A stretch of 64,000 bases of DNA from Casuarina equisetifolia (GCA_028551475.1 CM052356.1:14225884-14289883); one strand, 5' to 3'; shown: positions 1 to 10,518, numbered from the stretch's first letter. Numbers and translations are program-made. Notes: a model not told the origin generated them from the letters alone.

Positions 1-1514
1 TCGAATACTTTTGCCTTTCTACATTCTAAAAACACAAAAATAGGAAAGATATATTTATTTTTAATAGGAAGAAAATTAGAAAACTTTTCAAGTGTCAAAT
101 GACTTTTTTTTGTGTAAAAAAAGGTGTAATTATGTTGCATTATAACATGGGGAGAAAGAGCTCCATGAAATTGGATAAAGTACATAACCATAATATACAA
201 AAATCAACTAAAATATTATGAAGCTTAGGTTCTGTTAAAAATTTCAATGAAGTGCTGCCTTCCTTTCTTTTATTGCAAGATTGATTGTGGTATTACTTGT
301 GTATGTACTAATTCCACTTATACTATTCTTGTGCACATATTTGGCACTGTAAATTCCAAACCTTAGTTATAGTGTGATTTAAGGGTTTCACGATTAAGGT
401 TTTATTTGTGTATTCTTGATTATTGTAAAGCCTTTTAGTGTACTTATTGAGCTAAAATTGTATCTAGGTTAAACTTTTGTTCATCTACCTAGAGTTTGTT
501 TAGATATTCTATGTTTCTATAACTTCCCACATAAATTTGTATCTTGAGAGAATTGTTTAAGCTATACAAGGTTGAAGAAACCTTTGAATTGTAAGTTATG
601 ACAAAGTGGAATGTGTTGAGGCACATAATTTGTTATAATCTTTTAGTGAAAGGATTATAAAAGGGCAAGAATATTTTCTCACAGGTGAAGTAAAGTAAAC
701 TTCAATTGGTTGGATTGAAGAAAGAAAGGATGGATGGATGTAGTTATTGAAGGTTGAACAGATAACCATGGTGAAATTATGTGTTCTTTGTGTTAATTGT
801 TTTTGCTTTAGTTTCCAACCTAGCCTAAAATTTATGTGAAAACTATAAAATGTTTTTTTTTTAAGATTAACTAACCAAACAACCATTTCAACCTTTGTTT
901 CTTATTTGGCCATGATACCTAATATTCTTTTTCCCAAAATCTTAGAAGTTCCAACCAAATAGAGGGTAGTTTCAACTTGCCTCTAAAAGATCCATTTACC
1001 CCATTCTTTACTTTTTGTCGTGAACTTCCTTTTACATTAGTTTCATTTTTTCTTTATCCACTAAATGATCCATATTAATTTTTAAACAACTCTTTTTCAT
1101 CTTTTCCCACTTAGACATTGTTCGATGAATTGAAATGTGGATTAGTTGTCCTATTTTCTCCTTGTCCTGCATTAAAACCTCTCATCTCAAAGTTCAACCT
1201 AAACCTTCATCCATTTTCAATTTCAACCCTTCAGCCTTTTTCTAGTTATGGATTTTGACTTAGATTTTACTTTCTTTCATCCTTTCTAGTCCAAGCACCT
1301 TCACCATTTCCTATACCCAATTTTAGCTCTTTTGCATGGGTGTTCATTATAGGAATTATGGTTTTTTACATAGAATCTAGAAGCCTGCCATTAAGTATCC
1401 TACCAAGCTTCCATTACTTGATATTGAGCTTTGATTTGTCAAGTTCTATGGATGGAGAAGTTTTCGTAGGAACTTAATATGAAATAAGAGAAATTTATCC
1501 TTTATAGTGGTAAC
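1..1514. other. AT-rich stretch, no gene recognised
   Basis: No reading frame with recognisable protein similarity is seen on either strand. It lies directly upstream of a decayed Copia reverse-transcriptase/RNase H end, so it may hold the more decayed 5' part of that element. That is inference only. Confidence 0.4.
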
Positions 1515-1720
1515 TAAAGTACCATATGTTTCAATAAGAATGTTTCATCTCATTTAAGGTCTAAGCAAATGTCAAATACCATTGGATTAGATATGTATTG
1601 GAATTTAAGTATTTAGATCTTAAAAAGATTTACATTGATAATAATGGAACAAATATGTTGATAAAGCCACTGATAAGAGACAACTTATACATATATTAGC
1701 AGGTTGGTAGAATAAACTCC
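1515..1720 (+). pseudogene. Ty1/Copia RNase H C-terminal remnant
   Basis: With frame changes, the + strand reads pieces typical of the end of Copia pol. First comes a stretch like the conserved N-x-x-x-H-x-R-S-K-H-I-D segment of RNase H, at about 1530-1580. Then comes KIYIDNNGTNMLIKPLIRD at about 1625-1690, which resembles the family's K-I-x-T-x-D-N-x-A-D-x-L-T-K-x-L-x-R-D motif. The frame is broken in several places. The Copia assignment comes from these motifs; no upstream integrase or RT could be read. Confidence 0.65.
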
Positions 1721-1803
1721 AATTAGAATGAAAGGCTAAGGAGCAATTTTCTTTTCTTATGATGCATGAATGTTGAACTAATTTTATTCCTAAGAAAGGA
1801 AAT

Positions 1804-2080
1804 TGTTAAGTGTTTGGAGTAAAAATTAATAAGCGCAAATATAAACTAACTATCATGTTCATGTTATTGTAGATAGTTATTAGGTTTTCCTAGTAATATT
1901 TAGTTAATATTCCTTTTAATGCTAGCCTAAAGAACTAATATAGAAAATACAATGAGTACAAATAGAAACAAAGAGAAAATAAAGATTTTTCTAGATGTAT
2001 AATAATTACCTATCATTTTAAAACATGTAAATTGTGTATGTTCTTTTCTTTTGGTTCACTTTATGTGTGGGTTTAACATT
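1804..2080 (+). repeat. Decayed Copia LTR fragment
   Basis: It starts TGTTAAGTGTTTGG about 80 bp after the RNase H remnant, where a 3' LTR is expected. It shares ordered blocks with the LTR at 32802-33221: an ACTAACxATCATGTT block, then TTTTCCTA, ACTAATATAGAA, and TTTTTCTAG near the end. The right boundary is unclear. Confidence 0.55.
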
Positions 2081-2548
2081 GTTAGTGTTTCAAAATATTT
2101 GTCTACTACTGCTTTTAGCCCAACCATAGAGGAGAGGGAACAAATTTAATATTTGTTAACACCTATTTATGTAATATCACTCTTTTAAAATCAATCCACC
2201 ATTTATTTCAATAACACTTTTGGGACTGATCTTTTTGCTCTTATGCTTCCTCAAAACATGTCACATTGCTCATAGTGGTTAAATTCTCTAATTTAAAATC
2301 TTGCATTCTAAAAGATTTTGGAGAAGATGATCTAATCACTCTAATACATTCATAGGGATGTCAATGTATTAATTGTTTTGAGATATTTCTTCTAAGTCAT
2401 CAAAGAAAAAGAAAAAAAAAATTTTTTAAATGGACACTGGTAGATTGTATCCCATGACAAATTTTTGAAAAGGAAATGACAATTGGGATCATCTTTATCT
2501 ACAAATCAAAGGTGGTAAACTATCTTAAAAACTATTTTAGAAATCATT
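2081..2548. other. Spacer between two retroelements
   Basis: No gene or clear repeat is seen. It ends at the 5-bp GGAGC that is the presumed left target-site duplication of the next element. Confidence 0.4.
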
Positions 2549-2553
2549 GGAGC

Positions 2554-2951
2554 TGTTAGGATCAAGATTCTCCAAGAACTAAGAACATCTTAGATTATAG
2601 CTCAGCTTCAAGTTACAAGCTTATAAGTCAAGCTTTTACAATATTACCAAGTGAAATCTACAACTACTTTAACACTACTACTATCATTAACTATTGCCAA
2701 CAACACTACCACTACATTGAAGAATTGCAAAGCTACAAGTAAACTATTGCAGGTAAGCTAGGAACATTACACTATAAAGGAAACTAAGACAATAAGATTA
2801 AACTAAAACAATAAGCAAACTTCTTTTGATCAACCCCTTCTAGCCTTCGTTGTTAGCTTTTTTTTTTATTTTTTATCTCTTCTTGTAAGTTACCCTAAGC
2901 TAGTTGGGTTAGGCTTCTTTCTTAAGTCTATGGACCAAGTTGATCCTAACA
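2554..2951 (-). repeat. 3' LTR of the gene-carrying element
   Basis: 398 bp, with ends TGTTAGGATC and GTTGATCCTAACA. It aligns along its length with 9689-10055. Shared blocks include AAGTAAACTATTGCA, GTAAGCTAGGAACATTA and GGCTTCTTTCTTAAGTCT. Most differences are C/T and G/A changes, with a poly-T expansion near 2861. Confidence 0.85.
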
Positions 2952-2965
2952 ATCCCCATTCCTTC
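2952..2965 (-). other. Polypurine tract
   Basis: On the minus strand GAAGGAATGGGGAT abuts the 3' LTR. A purine run directly upstream of the 3' LTR is the plus-strand primer of LTR retroelements, and it fixes the element's orientation as minus. Confidence 0.7.
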
Positions 2966-3241
2966 AAAGGATTCTTGTCCTTAAGGATCAAGTTCCTCAA
3001 TCAAGTTACATAAACAAACCATTGCATTCTAAAGCACAACATCCATTATTAGAAATTCCTTAAATACTTACTATGCATTTAGGGACTTTAGTTAGTTGGT
3101 AATTATTGTTAAAATCACTGTATTTCTAGGCATCTCTACCACAATAGCAAGGAAAGAAAATCTTGTCTCCTTCCCACCAAATCCACCACCAATTCATTTA
3201 GTTTTATAAACCACTTTCGACATTGGAAGACCAAGAACATA

Positions 3242-3437
3242 AGAAACATACTTTTAATGCTTCTGAGGGGCTTAGGTGGATGAGATCATATGAACTTTGT
3301 TTCCACAATCTATTGTCCAGATTACACTACTTTGACATGAGAAACATACTTCTGGTGCTTCTAAAGGGCTTGGGTGGATGAGATCATATGAATTTCGTTT
3401 CCACCTTCTATTGTCTAGATTACATTGCTTTGTCATT
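3242..3437. repeat. 98-bp tandem duplication inside the XDH fragment
   Basis: Two adjacent copies (3242-3339 and 3340-3437), both beginning AGAAACATACTT and containing GGTGGATGAGATCATATGAA. They repeat the coding stretch around V-I-W-T-I and V-H-M-I-S-S-T, so the segment is doubled in the fragment. Confidence 0.85.
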
Positions 3438-3587
3438 CCAAGTACAAATGTTCTTGACCCTTTACTTGAACCTCCCTTTCTATGATCTTGCGACATTAAC
3501 TAGATTCAAAACAAAGATCCACATTCCCTTTCCTCAAACCTCTCTCAATGTTAGGACTAAAACTATTGGCATTGACGATGTCTTTTT

Positions 3588-5429
3588 TGTTGGGTTTTAT
3601 GGCTTACCAAAAATGAGGGGTTGAATTGGTTTTTAGTCTAGAGTAAAATCTTTGTGCCTTTTCTAATTTGCTTTAAATTGTTCTAAGATGTTGTCAAACA
3701 AGGTCTCATAAAACAATGATAAATCATAGCACAAGAGATATGACACACAAGTTTACACAGTGGTTTGGCACTCAACCCTTGAGCCCTACATCCGCCCTCT
3801 TCCTTTAAAACAACTGGTTGAAGTCCACTTTACTACAAAGTTAAGAGAAAATGTTCCTTTACACTTTCCAACTCCTCCTCAAGGAGTTATACAATCCTTT
3901 CTCCAAGGATTACAATATAATGCGTGCCTCAACACACATCAACAAATTAAGGTTTATCAAACCTTTTACAAACTTAGATAACTCCCTTAAGATATGATAT
4001 GTATATGGGAGATTACTAATTTAAGGGCTTTCTAAAGACAATCAAATAGCTAATCAAGCCCTAACCATGAAACCCCCAAATGATAATAGCGTTAGGGTTT
4101 TGGATTTACAAACAAGTATATGTGCACAATAATATTTAGAATCTAATCAGCACATATACAACTAGAAATCTTAAGTAATCTAGCAGAGTAATAAAATGAA
4201 AGAACTTCACCAAGATTTCTATTCAGCTCAAGCTTCAAATTGAACTTTTTCTTCTTAAAGTGGATTTTTGTTTCTTAAGATATCAGCAACTTCAACAACA
4301 ACCCTTTTTTTTTCATTATTGATAGATATTAAAAATTCACCTTTTAATCTCCAAATATAGCCATTCTGTCTTGCTTAGAATTTCTTCCCGTTATGAAGAG
4401 ATTAAGACTGATTTTTGAGCTGTTGGAAAGGTGGAGTCTTCTGAGTAAGTAGCTTCTCCATTCTGATTAAAATGTGCTTTCAAAATGCATCGTTTAGTTA
4501 CTTCTTTAAATCGGATCTCGTGAAGCTTATTTGGGTCATGGGTCAGGTTATCAGATCTCATCAAGATTCTTCCTCAATTATTCTTCAATCTTGAAGTAGT
4601 CTTTTATGGGTGCTTCACAGATTGATGGAGCATCTTCTTCACTACAAAATTCTCATGATTTCAGCTTCATACCCTTTCTAATCTGCTTCCAATTCTTCTT
4701 TTGAATAGTTAGGTCAAGAACACAAAAAGCACCTTTAATCTCTTTAATTTGATCTGCTCTGAGTAATGGCTCTTCGATTTTCCTTCACAGAATTGTTCCT
4801 TTCTTCATTAGCTTTCCAATGAACCTTTTTGCAACTTGATCAGAGAAGTTTCCGGCAACCAATTTTATTGGCAAAATGGCGGCATCAAGCTGGGTCGTGT
4901 GTTGAGCTATGTTCAGGCACGTGGGTGCATAATTAGGTTCGTAGGTTGCACGCAGGTCACTTAATTAAGTCACAGGTTGAGAGAAGCTTCTGGGCCGCTT
5001 AGACGCAAGGAAGCTTCAACAGGTCATGCGTACAAGGCTTGGTCCATGCTTATGCGCATTGCGCTTCATGTGGGTTGGATTGCTTATTGGATTTATCTCA
5101 CACTAGCCTTGTTCCATTCTTATTAGGTTGTGTTATAAAAGAACTAATCTATTAAACTTAATTAAAGCTAATTCTTTTTGGTCTTTACTTGGAACATTTT
5201 CCTACAAGAAAATTCACAAGTTAATTTTCTTGTAAAACAAATAATGACATCAAATATTAAATCATTTATTCTTCCTAATAATACTTTCACAAATGTATTA
5301 AATAGTATGATTATTATAATTTATAACACAAATCATGAAAGATAATTAACACTAAAATATCCTTTCATGAAATATTTTCTTTTTCCTTTTCATCATCAAA
5401 ACAATAGTGAAATAGCAATATTTCTAACA
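3588..5429. mobile_element. Nested solo-LTR-like insertion in XDH fragment
   Basis: 1842 bp beginning TGTTGGGTTTTATGG and ending ATTTCTAACA, so it has TG...CA ends with 4-bp inverted termini. It is flanked by a perfect 6-bp direct repeat CTTTTT (3582-3587 and 5430-5435). Removing it and one repeat rejoins the XDH frame (L-S-K-K-D-I-V-N-A-N-S-F). Inside, near 3750-3800, is GTTTACACAGTGGTTTGGC followed by CCCTACATCCGCC. Such a segment recurs in long plant Copia LTRs, so a solo LTR is the best reading. No coding domain was recognised. Confidence 0.7.
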
Positions 5430-6446
5430 CTTTTTAGATAATCTTGCTACTAATTTTCTATTTTCATGCATATCAGGAACAATAATTCTAATAACATGAC
5501 CCATGCAAGTGAAAAATTCAATGGCAAATAGTTCCTCATCATGGATAACTGCTCCAACATCATTATCACCAAGAACATCTTTGGTTAGAAATATGCTTGC
5601 AAAACCAAGTGAAGCCTTGGCTCCTAAGTCATCTATTGAAAGGATACTATCATAAGGTTTTCTACTTAGTACTAATGCCGCATGCAAACTATTAGGTAGT
5701 AGGGGAGTATCATATTTATATTTAGCCTTTCCTATAACTTAAAGTCTTAAAGGAAGATGAACCTTAGGAGACCCCACAACAATTCGATGTGATAACTTCT
5801 TCTTATTACAGTTGGGTGGTGAAACGATTATATAGCAAATAGATGTGATAATGGCGCCTTCTTAAAGGATTTCTTCCCATCCATTTGATGAGAAACCCAT
5901 AGGAAAAAATTGAAGAAGAAACTAAGTGTCAAAGATCTTTAAAATTCTCCCATTCCACCCAAAGCATCATCCTTTAAAATGATATCCTTTTGCATAATGT
6001 TCAAAGCACCTCGTAAGAACTCATAATTCTAGCACTTCCCCATTAAAATCTCTTTTGTTTTCACAACATAAAGGAAGAATGGAGCAACACCTCCATAAAC
6101 AATGCTAGCATCTGAAATAACCTCGTTTTCACCCTTTTCCTTAAGATAAAGATGCATTCCATCACTTACAATTGCAATGACATCATGTCGACGGTGCACT
6201 TGCTTAAATTCTTTCATGTACTCAAAGGGCCTAGTCCATGGTAAAAAGATTAAGAGTAAGATTTCCCTATTGGCCATATCCACCTTATGGTAACCCAGGA
6301 TGAATTTTATGGCCAGGATGTTATAATGTTTCCTTTGCAATCACTGATTTAAAACTTCTCATAAGAAAATTTTAGCAGCTCTTTTCTTTGTCATAGCTTT
6401 ATATGACTTTACTTCATTATCCTTTTTCCTTATCATCTGCTTGGAT

Positions 6447-7850
6447 TCATGCTTTGGTGATTTGCAATCGGTAATACTTTGCTCTTTCTTCCTTGTAACA
6501 CATCATTTGCATTGCTACTTTTCCTCCTCTCTCTCTCCTTGTAATTTGTTTCTCAAATATCTCTTGGCATTTCTTGCCACAAGAGGATGGATAACTAGAA
6601 TCAATAGATGTGGCATCATTCCCTTCCATGCATGGTCGGTGGAATTTTTCCTCACACAAACAACACTTAAGTAACTCATATACAACCATGTCATTGTCGT
6701 TGTCATGCCTTTCATATGTATTCCCAATGCCAATCCCATACAGTATTTGCATGAACAATATACATAGTACCAGTCACCTGAAGGAAAACTTTTAATATCT
6801 AAGTAGCTTTGATGGAATGTCGATGGGTAACCATCATAGTAGATTAAATCACCACCATGTCCATAAATACCGCATGCATCTTCACTTAGGTCTTCACCCT
6901 TAACATTTATGAAATGAAACCCCTTACATTGGGATTCCCCTTGTTTATTCCATGAGTTTGGCAAGCATTGTAAGAAAGGGGTTCCAGTTTTAAGAAATAT
7001 ATTACAATATGGTTGAGAAAGACTACTTCCTACATGAGCTTTAAAGTTTGAGATTGGGATAATTTCATTACAACACTCACAATGGATGCCATCTCTCGTA
7101 ATTCTACCCTTAAGTCTTATCCGTGTCCTTTGATTCATGCAGATCACCTTCCCATTAAGTGGTACCATTCCTAAGTCAATCAACCATGCAAGCACGATAT
7201 GTTTCTCATTATATGAAGTATAGCCATCAACATTTGAATCAACCCCTTCCTCCACATTGCGAACCAACAAAGCACATCAATTTTTATTTTGTGTTTGTTG
7301 CTTATGCCCTATGCATGATATTGGCATTACTTCTCCTGATGTTCCAGTTGAATCAATATGCTTATGAAATGAAGATCTTCCTTTCATTCTCCCTTTCACC
7401 AACCTATCCTTGGGACTTACAGAGGAACTAGGTTTTCCTTGTGCCTTTTCTTTTCCCAAACTTCATTCATCTAACCATCTTTGCACTTTTTCCTCTTTTT
7501 ACTTTTGTCCAACCTTGTTTTATAAATGATCCTTTTTAACAAGTTGAATTCCTCCTTTGTCATTGGATTAAACACAAAACCAACTTTATAAGTCTTAGAT
7601 TCACCATAACCAACTTCATAATGCTTTTTAAGTACACTGTAAGCCAATGTAATGGACCAGTGAGTCTTTCCATTTAGACTAACATAAATTGCATCCCTAC
7701 AAAAGTCTTTTAGATTTAGGCCTATACCCAACTGTATGTAAAGCTTGCAATATCCCCCAAAGACTCCACTGTAATTGACCCATTTCACTGAACATCTAGA
7801 AGGCACCTTTTTCAATAATCCATTTCCACTCTTTGTACCAAACTCAACCT
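6447..7850 (-). pseudogene. IDM1/ROS4-like PHD protein fragment captured in retroelement
   Basis: The family (IDM1/ROS4-like, PHD-finger and GNAT histone acetyltransferases of plant nuclei) is recognised by three minus-strand segments. An N-terminal RDAIYVSLNGKTHWSITLAY stretch is near 7690-7620. A Tify-like region (VLAWLIDLGMVPLNGKVICM, then RITRDGIHCECCNEII) is at about 7190-7060. A PHD finger (CGIYGHGGDLIYYDG) is at about 6875-6800. A second cysteine-rich segment (LLKCCLCEEKFHRPCM, ending CQEIFEK) is at 6680-6540. The C-terminal acetyltransferase domain is missing. In the PHD finger five Cys positions are Tyr, so it could not bind zinc. Frame changes separate the three segments. Confidence 0.8.
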
Positions 7851-7869
7851 CAAATTCCCTACTCACCTT

Positions 7870-8045
7870 AAAATAGGCATTAATCAAAGACATAACCATG
7901 TTGGGAAAACATCCCTTCCTTTCCATTTCACCAAAAAATCTCAGCCCCATTTCTAAATTCCCCACCCCACAAAAATCCCTGATCAAAATATCAAAAGTAA
8001 ACACATTTACTAACACCACAAATGTAATCATTTTGCCATACAACT
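7870..8045 (-). pseudogene. PPR-protein fragment captured in retroelement
   Basis: The minus strand reads VFTFDILIRDFCGVGNLEMG, then a segment ending PNMV, then a partly decayed SLINAYFKV. These match the PPR repeat consensus (V-x-T-Y-N-x-L-I-x-G-x-C and P-x-x-V-T-Y-x-x-L-I-x-x-x-x-K). About one and a half repeats remain. They run without a stop into the IDM1-like N-terminus, giving one chimeric open frame at 8043-7471. The parent PPR gene cannot be named. Confidence 0.7.
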
Positions 8046-8191
8046 CCTTTGCAAACTTAATCAGCTATTTTCCTTTAATAACCACATCAAGAAACACATT
8101 ATACAACAAGATACCTAGCAAAACACTGAGAACTTTAGCTAGGTTGACAATGTTCAAAGCCTTACCCATCAATTTCAATTAGGAATTAGGC

Positions 8192-9126
8192 CTAACCATC
8201 AGTGCAAGGACCTGCTGAGCTTAGGTTGCTGGAATGATGGGAGTCTTTGAGGCAATGAAGGACCAAGTTGTTGTTGTCATCCACAACACCAATGGCCATA
8301 TCTTGGGGGGTCTTGTAGAGCTTAAAGTAGGCATAGACATGGGTTATGACCCAACTGAGGAACTTTAGGGTCAAAGGTTGGTGGAACTAAGACTTGAGGA
8401 GCAAATAAAAGGTAGTTTTAGGTGTAAAGTAGAAGGAGAGAGAGTCAAATTGGGAGTTGATCACTTTAAGTAGCTTTTCAGGTAGTCAAACAATGTCGGG
8501 CGGTAGATCGTCTCAGAATAGAGTTGTGGGGGCATGGTGGATGACCACTACCAAGGCTGGGATTCCTCTTTCTATGGTGGGTGCCTATTTCCCATCACTG
8601 GTTGGAAATTTCACAGCCATACAGATTTGGCCATGTTCTTCCATTGACACCTCTTCCCTGGTTGATTGGTTGTCAGTATGCTTAAGTCGTGGATGAAAGG
8701 ATGCTTCTTCTCCACCACTAGTTGGATGCCAATCAAACTTGGGTCGTAGATAAAAAGACACTCTTCCTCCGCTTTTGGTTAAACATTGGTTGGTTTAACC
8801 CTAATGAACTCCTCCTTAATAGAAAAGTGGTTAACAAAGGGTTGTGACTCTTCTAGACGTTGGTTAGGATGGTGATGGCTGTGCCCAAATTTTGGTTTGG
8901 AAACTAGTTAGGTTAAAAAACAGGAGCCCCATGGTTCAATGGTTTGTTAGGGTTGGTGCCAAGAATGAGCTACTGCCCCATTATGAACACTTGTGCAAGT
9001 CGATCCTCCTAGTATGGCAAATGGAACACTAGTTCAAGGTAGTCCTCCTAGCATTAAAAGCGGAGGGCATGGTCAACCATGGTTTGTGCTCTGATTCAAA
9101 TTAAGTGTGAGTTCACCAGATCGATG
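8192..9126 (-). other. Retroelement leader and presumed decayed gag region
   Basis: This lies between the primer-binding site and the PPR fragment, where leader and gag are expected. Minus-strand frames are closed by many stops, and no gag zinc knuckle (C-x2-C-x4-H-x4-C) could be read. Position alone supports the call. Confidence 0.4.
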
Positions 9127-9138
9127 GCTTTGATACCA
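9127..9138 (-). other. Primer-binding site, tRNA-iMet type (inner copy)
   Basis: On the minus strand TGGTATCAAAGC follows the LTR end CCTAACA after one base. It matches the plant initiator-Met tRNA 3' complement (TGGTATCAGAGC) at 11 of 12 positions. Confidence 0.8.
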
Positions 9139-9675
9139 TTGTTAGGATCAAGATTCTCCAAGAACTAAGAACACCTTAGATTACAACCTATCTTTAAGTT
9201 ACAAGTTCATAAGTCAAGCTTCAAACAACACTACTAATGGAAATCTACATCTACATTAACATAAGTGTTCATTGGACATCAATTATACTTAGGTTGTAGA
9301 TGGGAGGACACTCCATCTCCACCTTCGGTTGGACATTGGTTGGTTCAACCTTAATGGACTCCTCCTTAACAGAGGAGTGGTCAACAAAGGGTTGTGACTA
9401 TGTCTGGACGTTGGTTGAGCTAGTGATGGTTGTGCCTAGATTCTAGTTTGGAAATTGGCTGGGTTCATAAATGGGAGCCCATGGTTCGATGGTCGATCAG
9501 GGTTAGTGCCAGGAATGAGCTACTACAACATTATGAACACTCGTGCAAGGTGGTCCTCCTAGCACATCAAATGGAACACTAGTTCAAAGCGGTCTCCTAG
9601 CGCTATAAGTAGAGGGCATGGTTAGCCATGGTTTGTGCACTAGTTCAAACTAAGTGTGAGTTCCCTAGATTGGTG

Positions 9676-9687
9676 GCCTTGAAACCA
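9676..9687 (-). other. Primer-binding site, decayed outer copy
   Basis: On the minus strand TGGTTTCAAGGC stands next to the full 5' LTR. It is the same site as 9127-9138 with two changes. Confidence 0.7.
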
Positions 9688-9688
9688 T

Positions 9689-10055
9689 TGCTAGGATCAG
9701 GATTCTCCAAGAAATAAGAACACCTTAGATTACAACCTAGCTTCAAGTTACAAGTTCACAAGTCAAGCTTCTACAACACTTCCAATGGAAATCTACAACT
9801 ACATTAAATACTACCAGCAACACTACCACTATGTTACAAAATTACAAAGCAACAAGTAAACTATTGCATGTAAGCTAGGAACATTATACTACAAAGGGAA
9901 CTAAGACAATAGGATTGAACTAAAACAGTACGCAGCATTTTCTGATCAGCCCCTCTGCCTTTGTTCCGGGCTTCCTTTATCTCTTCTTGCGAGTTGCCCT
10001 AAGCCAGCTGGGTTGGGCTTCTTTCTTAAGTCTGTGGGCTGGGCTGATCCTAACA
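9689..10055 (-). repeat. 5' LTR of the gene-carrying element
   Basis: 367 bp, from TGCTAGGATC to GATCCTAACA, partner of 2554-2951. Transcription from it would run leftward through the captured fragments and away from the TrmO gene, whose start codon is 334 bp to the right. Confidence 0.85.
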
Positions 10056-10389
10056 GGGGCTTTCTTGGATTGACTGCACACCACAAAACACAACAGAAGA
10101 CGACGGTCAGGGGCGATGGTCATTCCTGAGGGTGCAATGCAGCGCTGAGAGGGGGAAAGGGAAAATTAGTGGTGGGCCGAGTGAAAAAAAGGGGCTATGC
10201 TGAAATCGGCCCTCACGCTGAAAATGATCAAAACCGAGCGATGTTGGATCCGATTTCTAAATGCCGCTCCCGATGAAGGTCATTTTTGGTTATAACCTCC
10301 GGAAGGCAAATAGGGGCGGGAGGAAAATGAAAAATTAACAAAACAGCCTGAAGGGAGTTGCAATCCGTAGTCAGAGACTCGCCGCCCAC

Positions 10390-10481
10390 ATGGCCTCCCA
10401 CGGTGGAGGCTCCAAGAGCTTGACAGCCACCATAACCTTGGTTCTCGCCGCTGCTCTCTCCGCCTCTACAACCCTCTCTCG

Positions 10482-10518
<37 letters not shown>

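Larger units (their letters stand above)
3130..6306 (-). pseudogene. XDH: Xanthine dehydrogenase fragment captured in retroelement
   Basis: Minus-strand reading gives plant xanthine dehydrogenase in order. The C-terminal part of the FAD domain (LPWTRPFEYMKEFKQ, then DASIVYGGVAP) is at about 6300-6040. A frame-shifted SLTLSFFF...FLWVSHQMDG segment is near 5940-5870. The start of the molybdopterin domain (HAALVLSRKP, ILSIDDLGAKAS) is at 5687-5424. After a nested insertion, NANSFSPNIERGLRKGN and the GGN-VHMISST region lie at 3587-3340, and IGGGFGGKETR lies near 3160. Stops and frameshifts are many. One TGA stands where the family has Arg, just before the glycine-rich motif. A ~12-residue piece of the domain start (around E-Y-E-E-L-P) is missing. 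Within each block no intron is visible. N-terminal 2Fe-2S domains and the C-terminus are absent. Non-functional. Confidence 0.85.
8718..9815 (-). repeat. 549-bp tandem duplication across the LTR/PBS junction
   Basis: The unit at 8718-9265 recurs at 9266-9815. Each copy holds about 420 bp of leader, a primer-binding site and the beginning of an LTR (TGTTAGGATC at 9140; TGCTAGGATC at 9689). Shared blocks include CAACAAAGGGTTGTGACT, AATGAGCTACT and AATGGAACACTAGTTCAA. The first LTR piece stops after about 125 bp. The copies differ throughout, so the event is old. Confidence 0.85.
2554..10055 (-). mobile_element. LTR retroelement carrying three host gene fragments
   Basis: Both ends are LTRs opening TGTTAGGATC (TGCTAGGATC at one end) and closing GATCCTAACA. 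The right LTR is preceded on its left by a reversed tRNA-iMet primer-binding site, and the left LTR is followed by a reversed purine tract. The element therefore reads on the minus strand, with its 5' LTR at 9689-10055. Flanks GGAGC and GGGGC match at 4 of 5 bases, as expected for an aged target-site duplication. No integrase, RT or protease could be read. Between the LTRs, in the element's own sense, lie fragments resembling a PPR protein, an IDM1-like PHD protein and xanthine dehydrogenase. This resembles the known class of gene-transducing elements (maize Bs1 is the precedent). The LTRs are visibly diverged, mostly by transitions, so the insertion is old. The gypsy or Copia assignment is open; the 3' region next to the purine tract looks more gypsy-like. 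Confidence 0.85.

Noticed and set aside
2554-10055. Helitron or Pack-MULE as the carrier of the captured gene fragments
   Set aside because: The ends are TG...CA LTRs with primer-binding site, polypurine tract and a 5-bp target duplication. No long MULE inverted repeats with 9-bp duplication and no Helitron CTRR end were seen at these borders.
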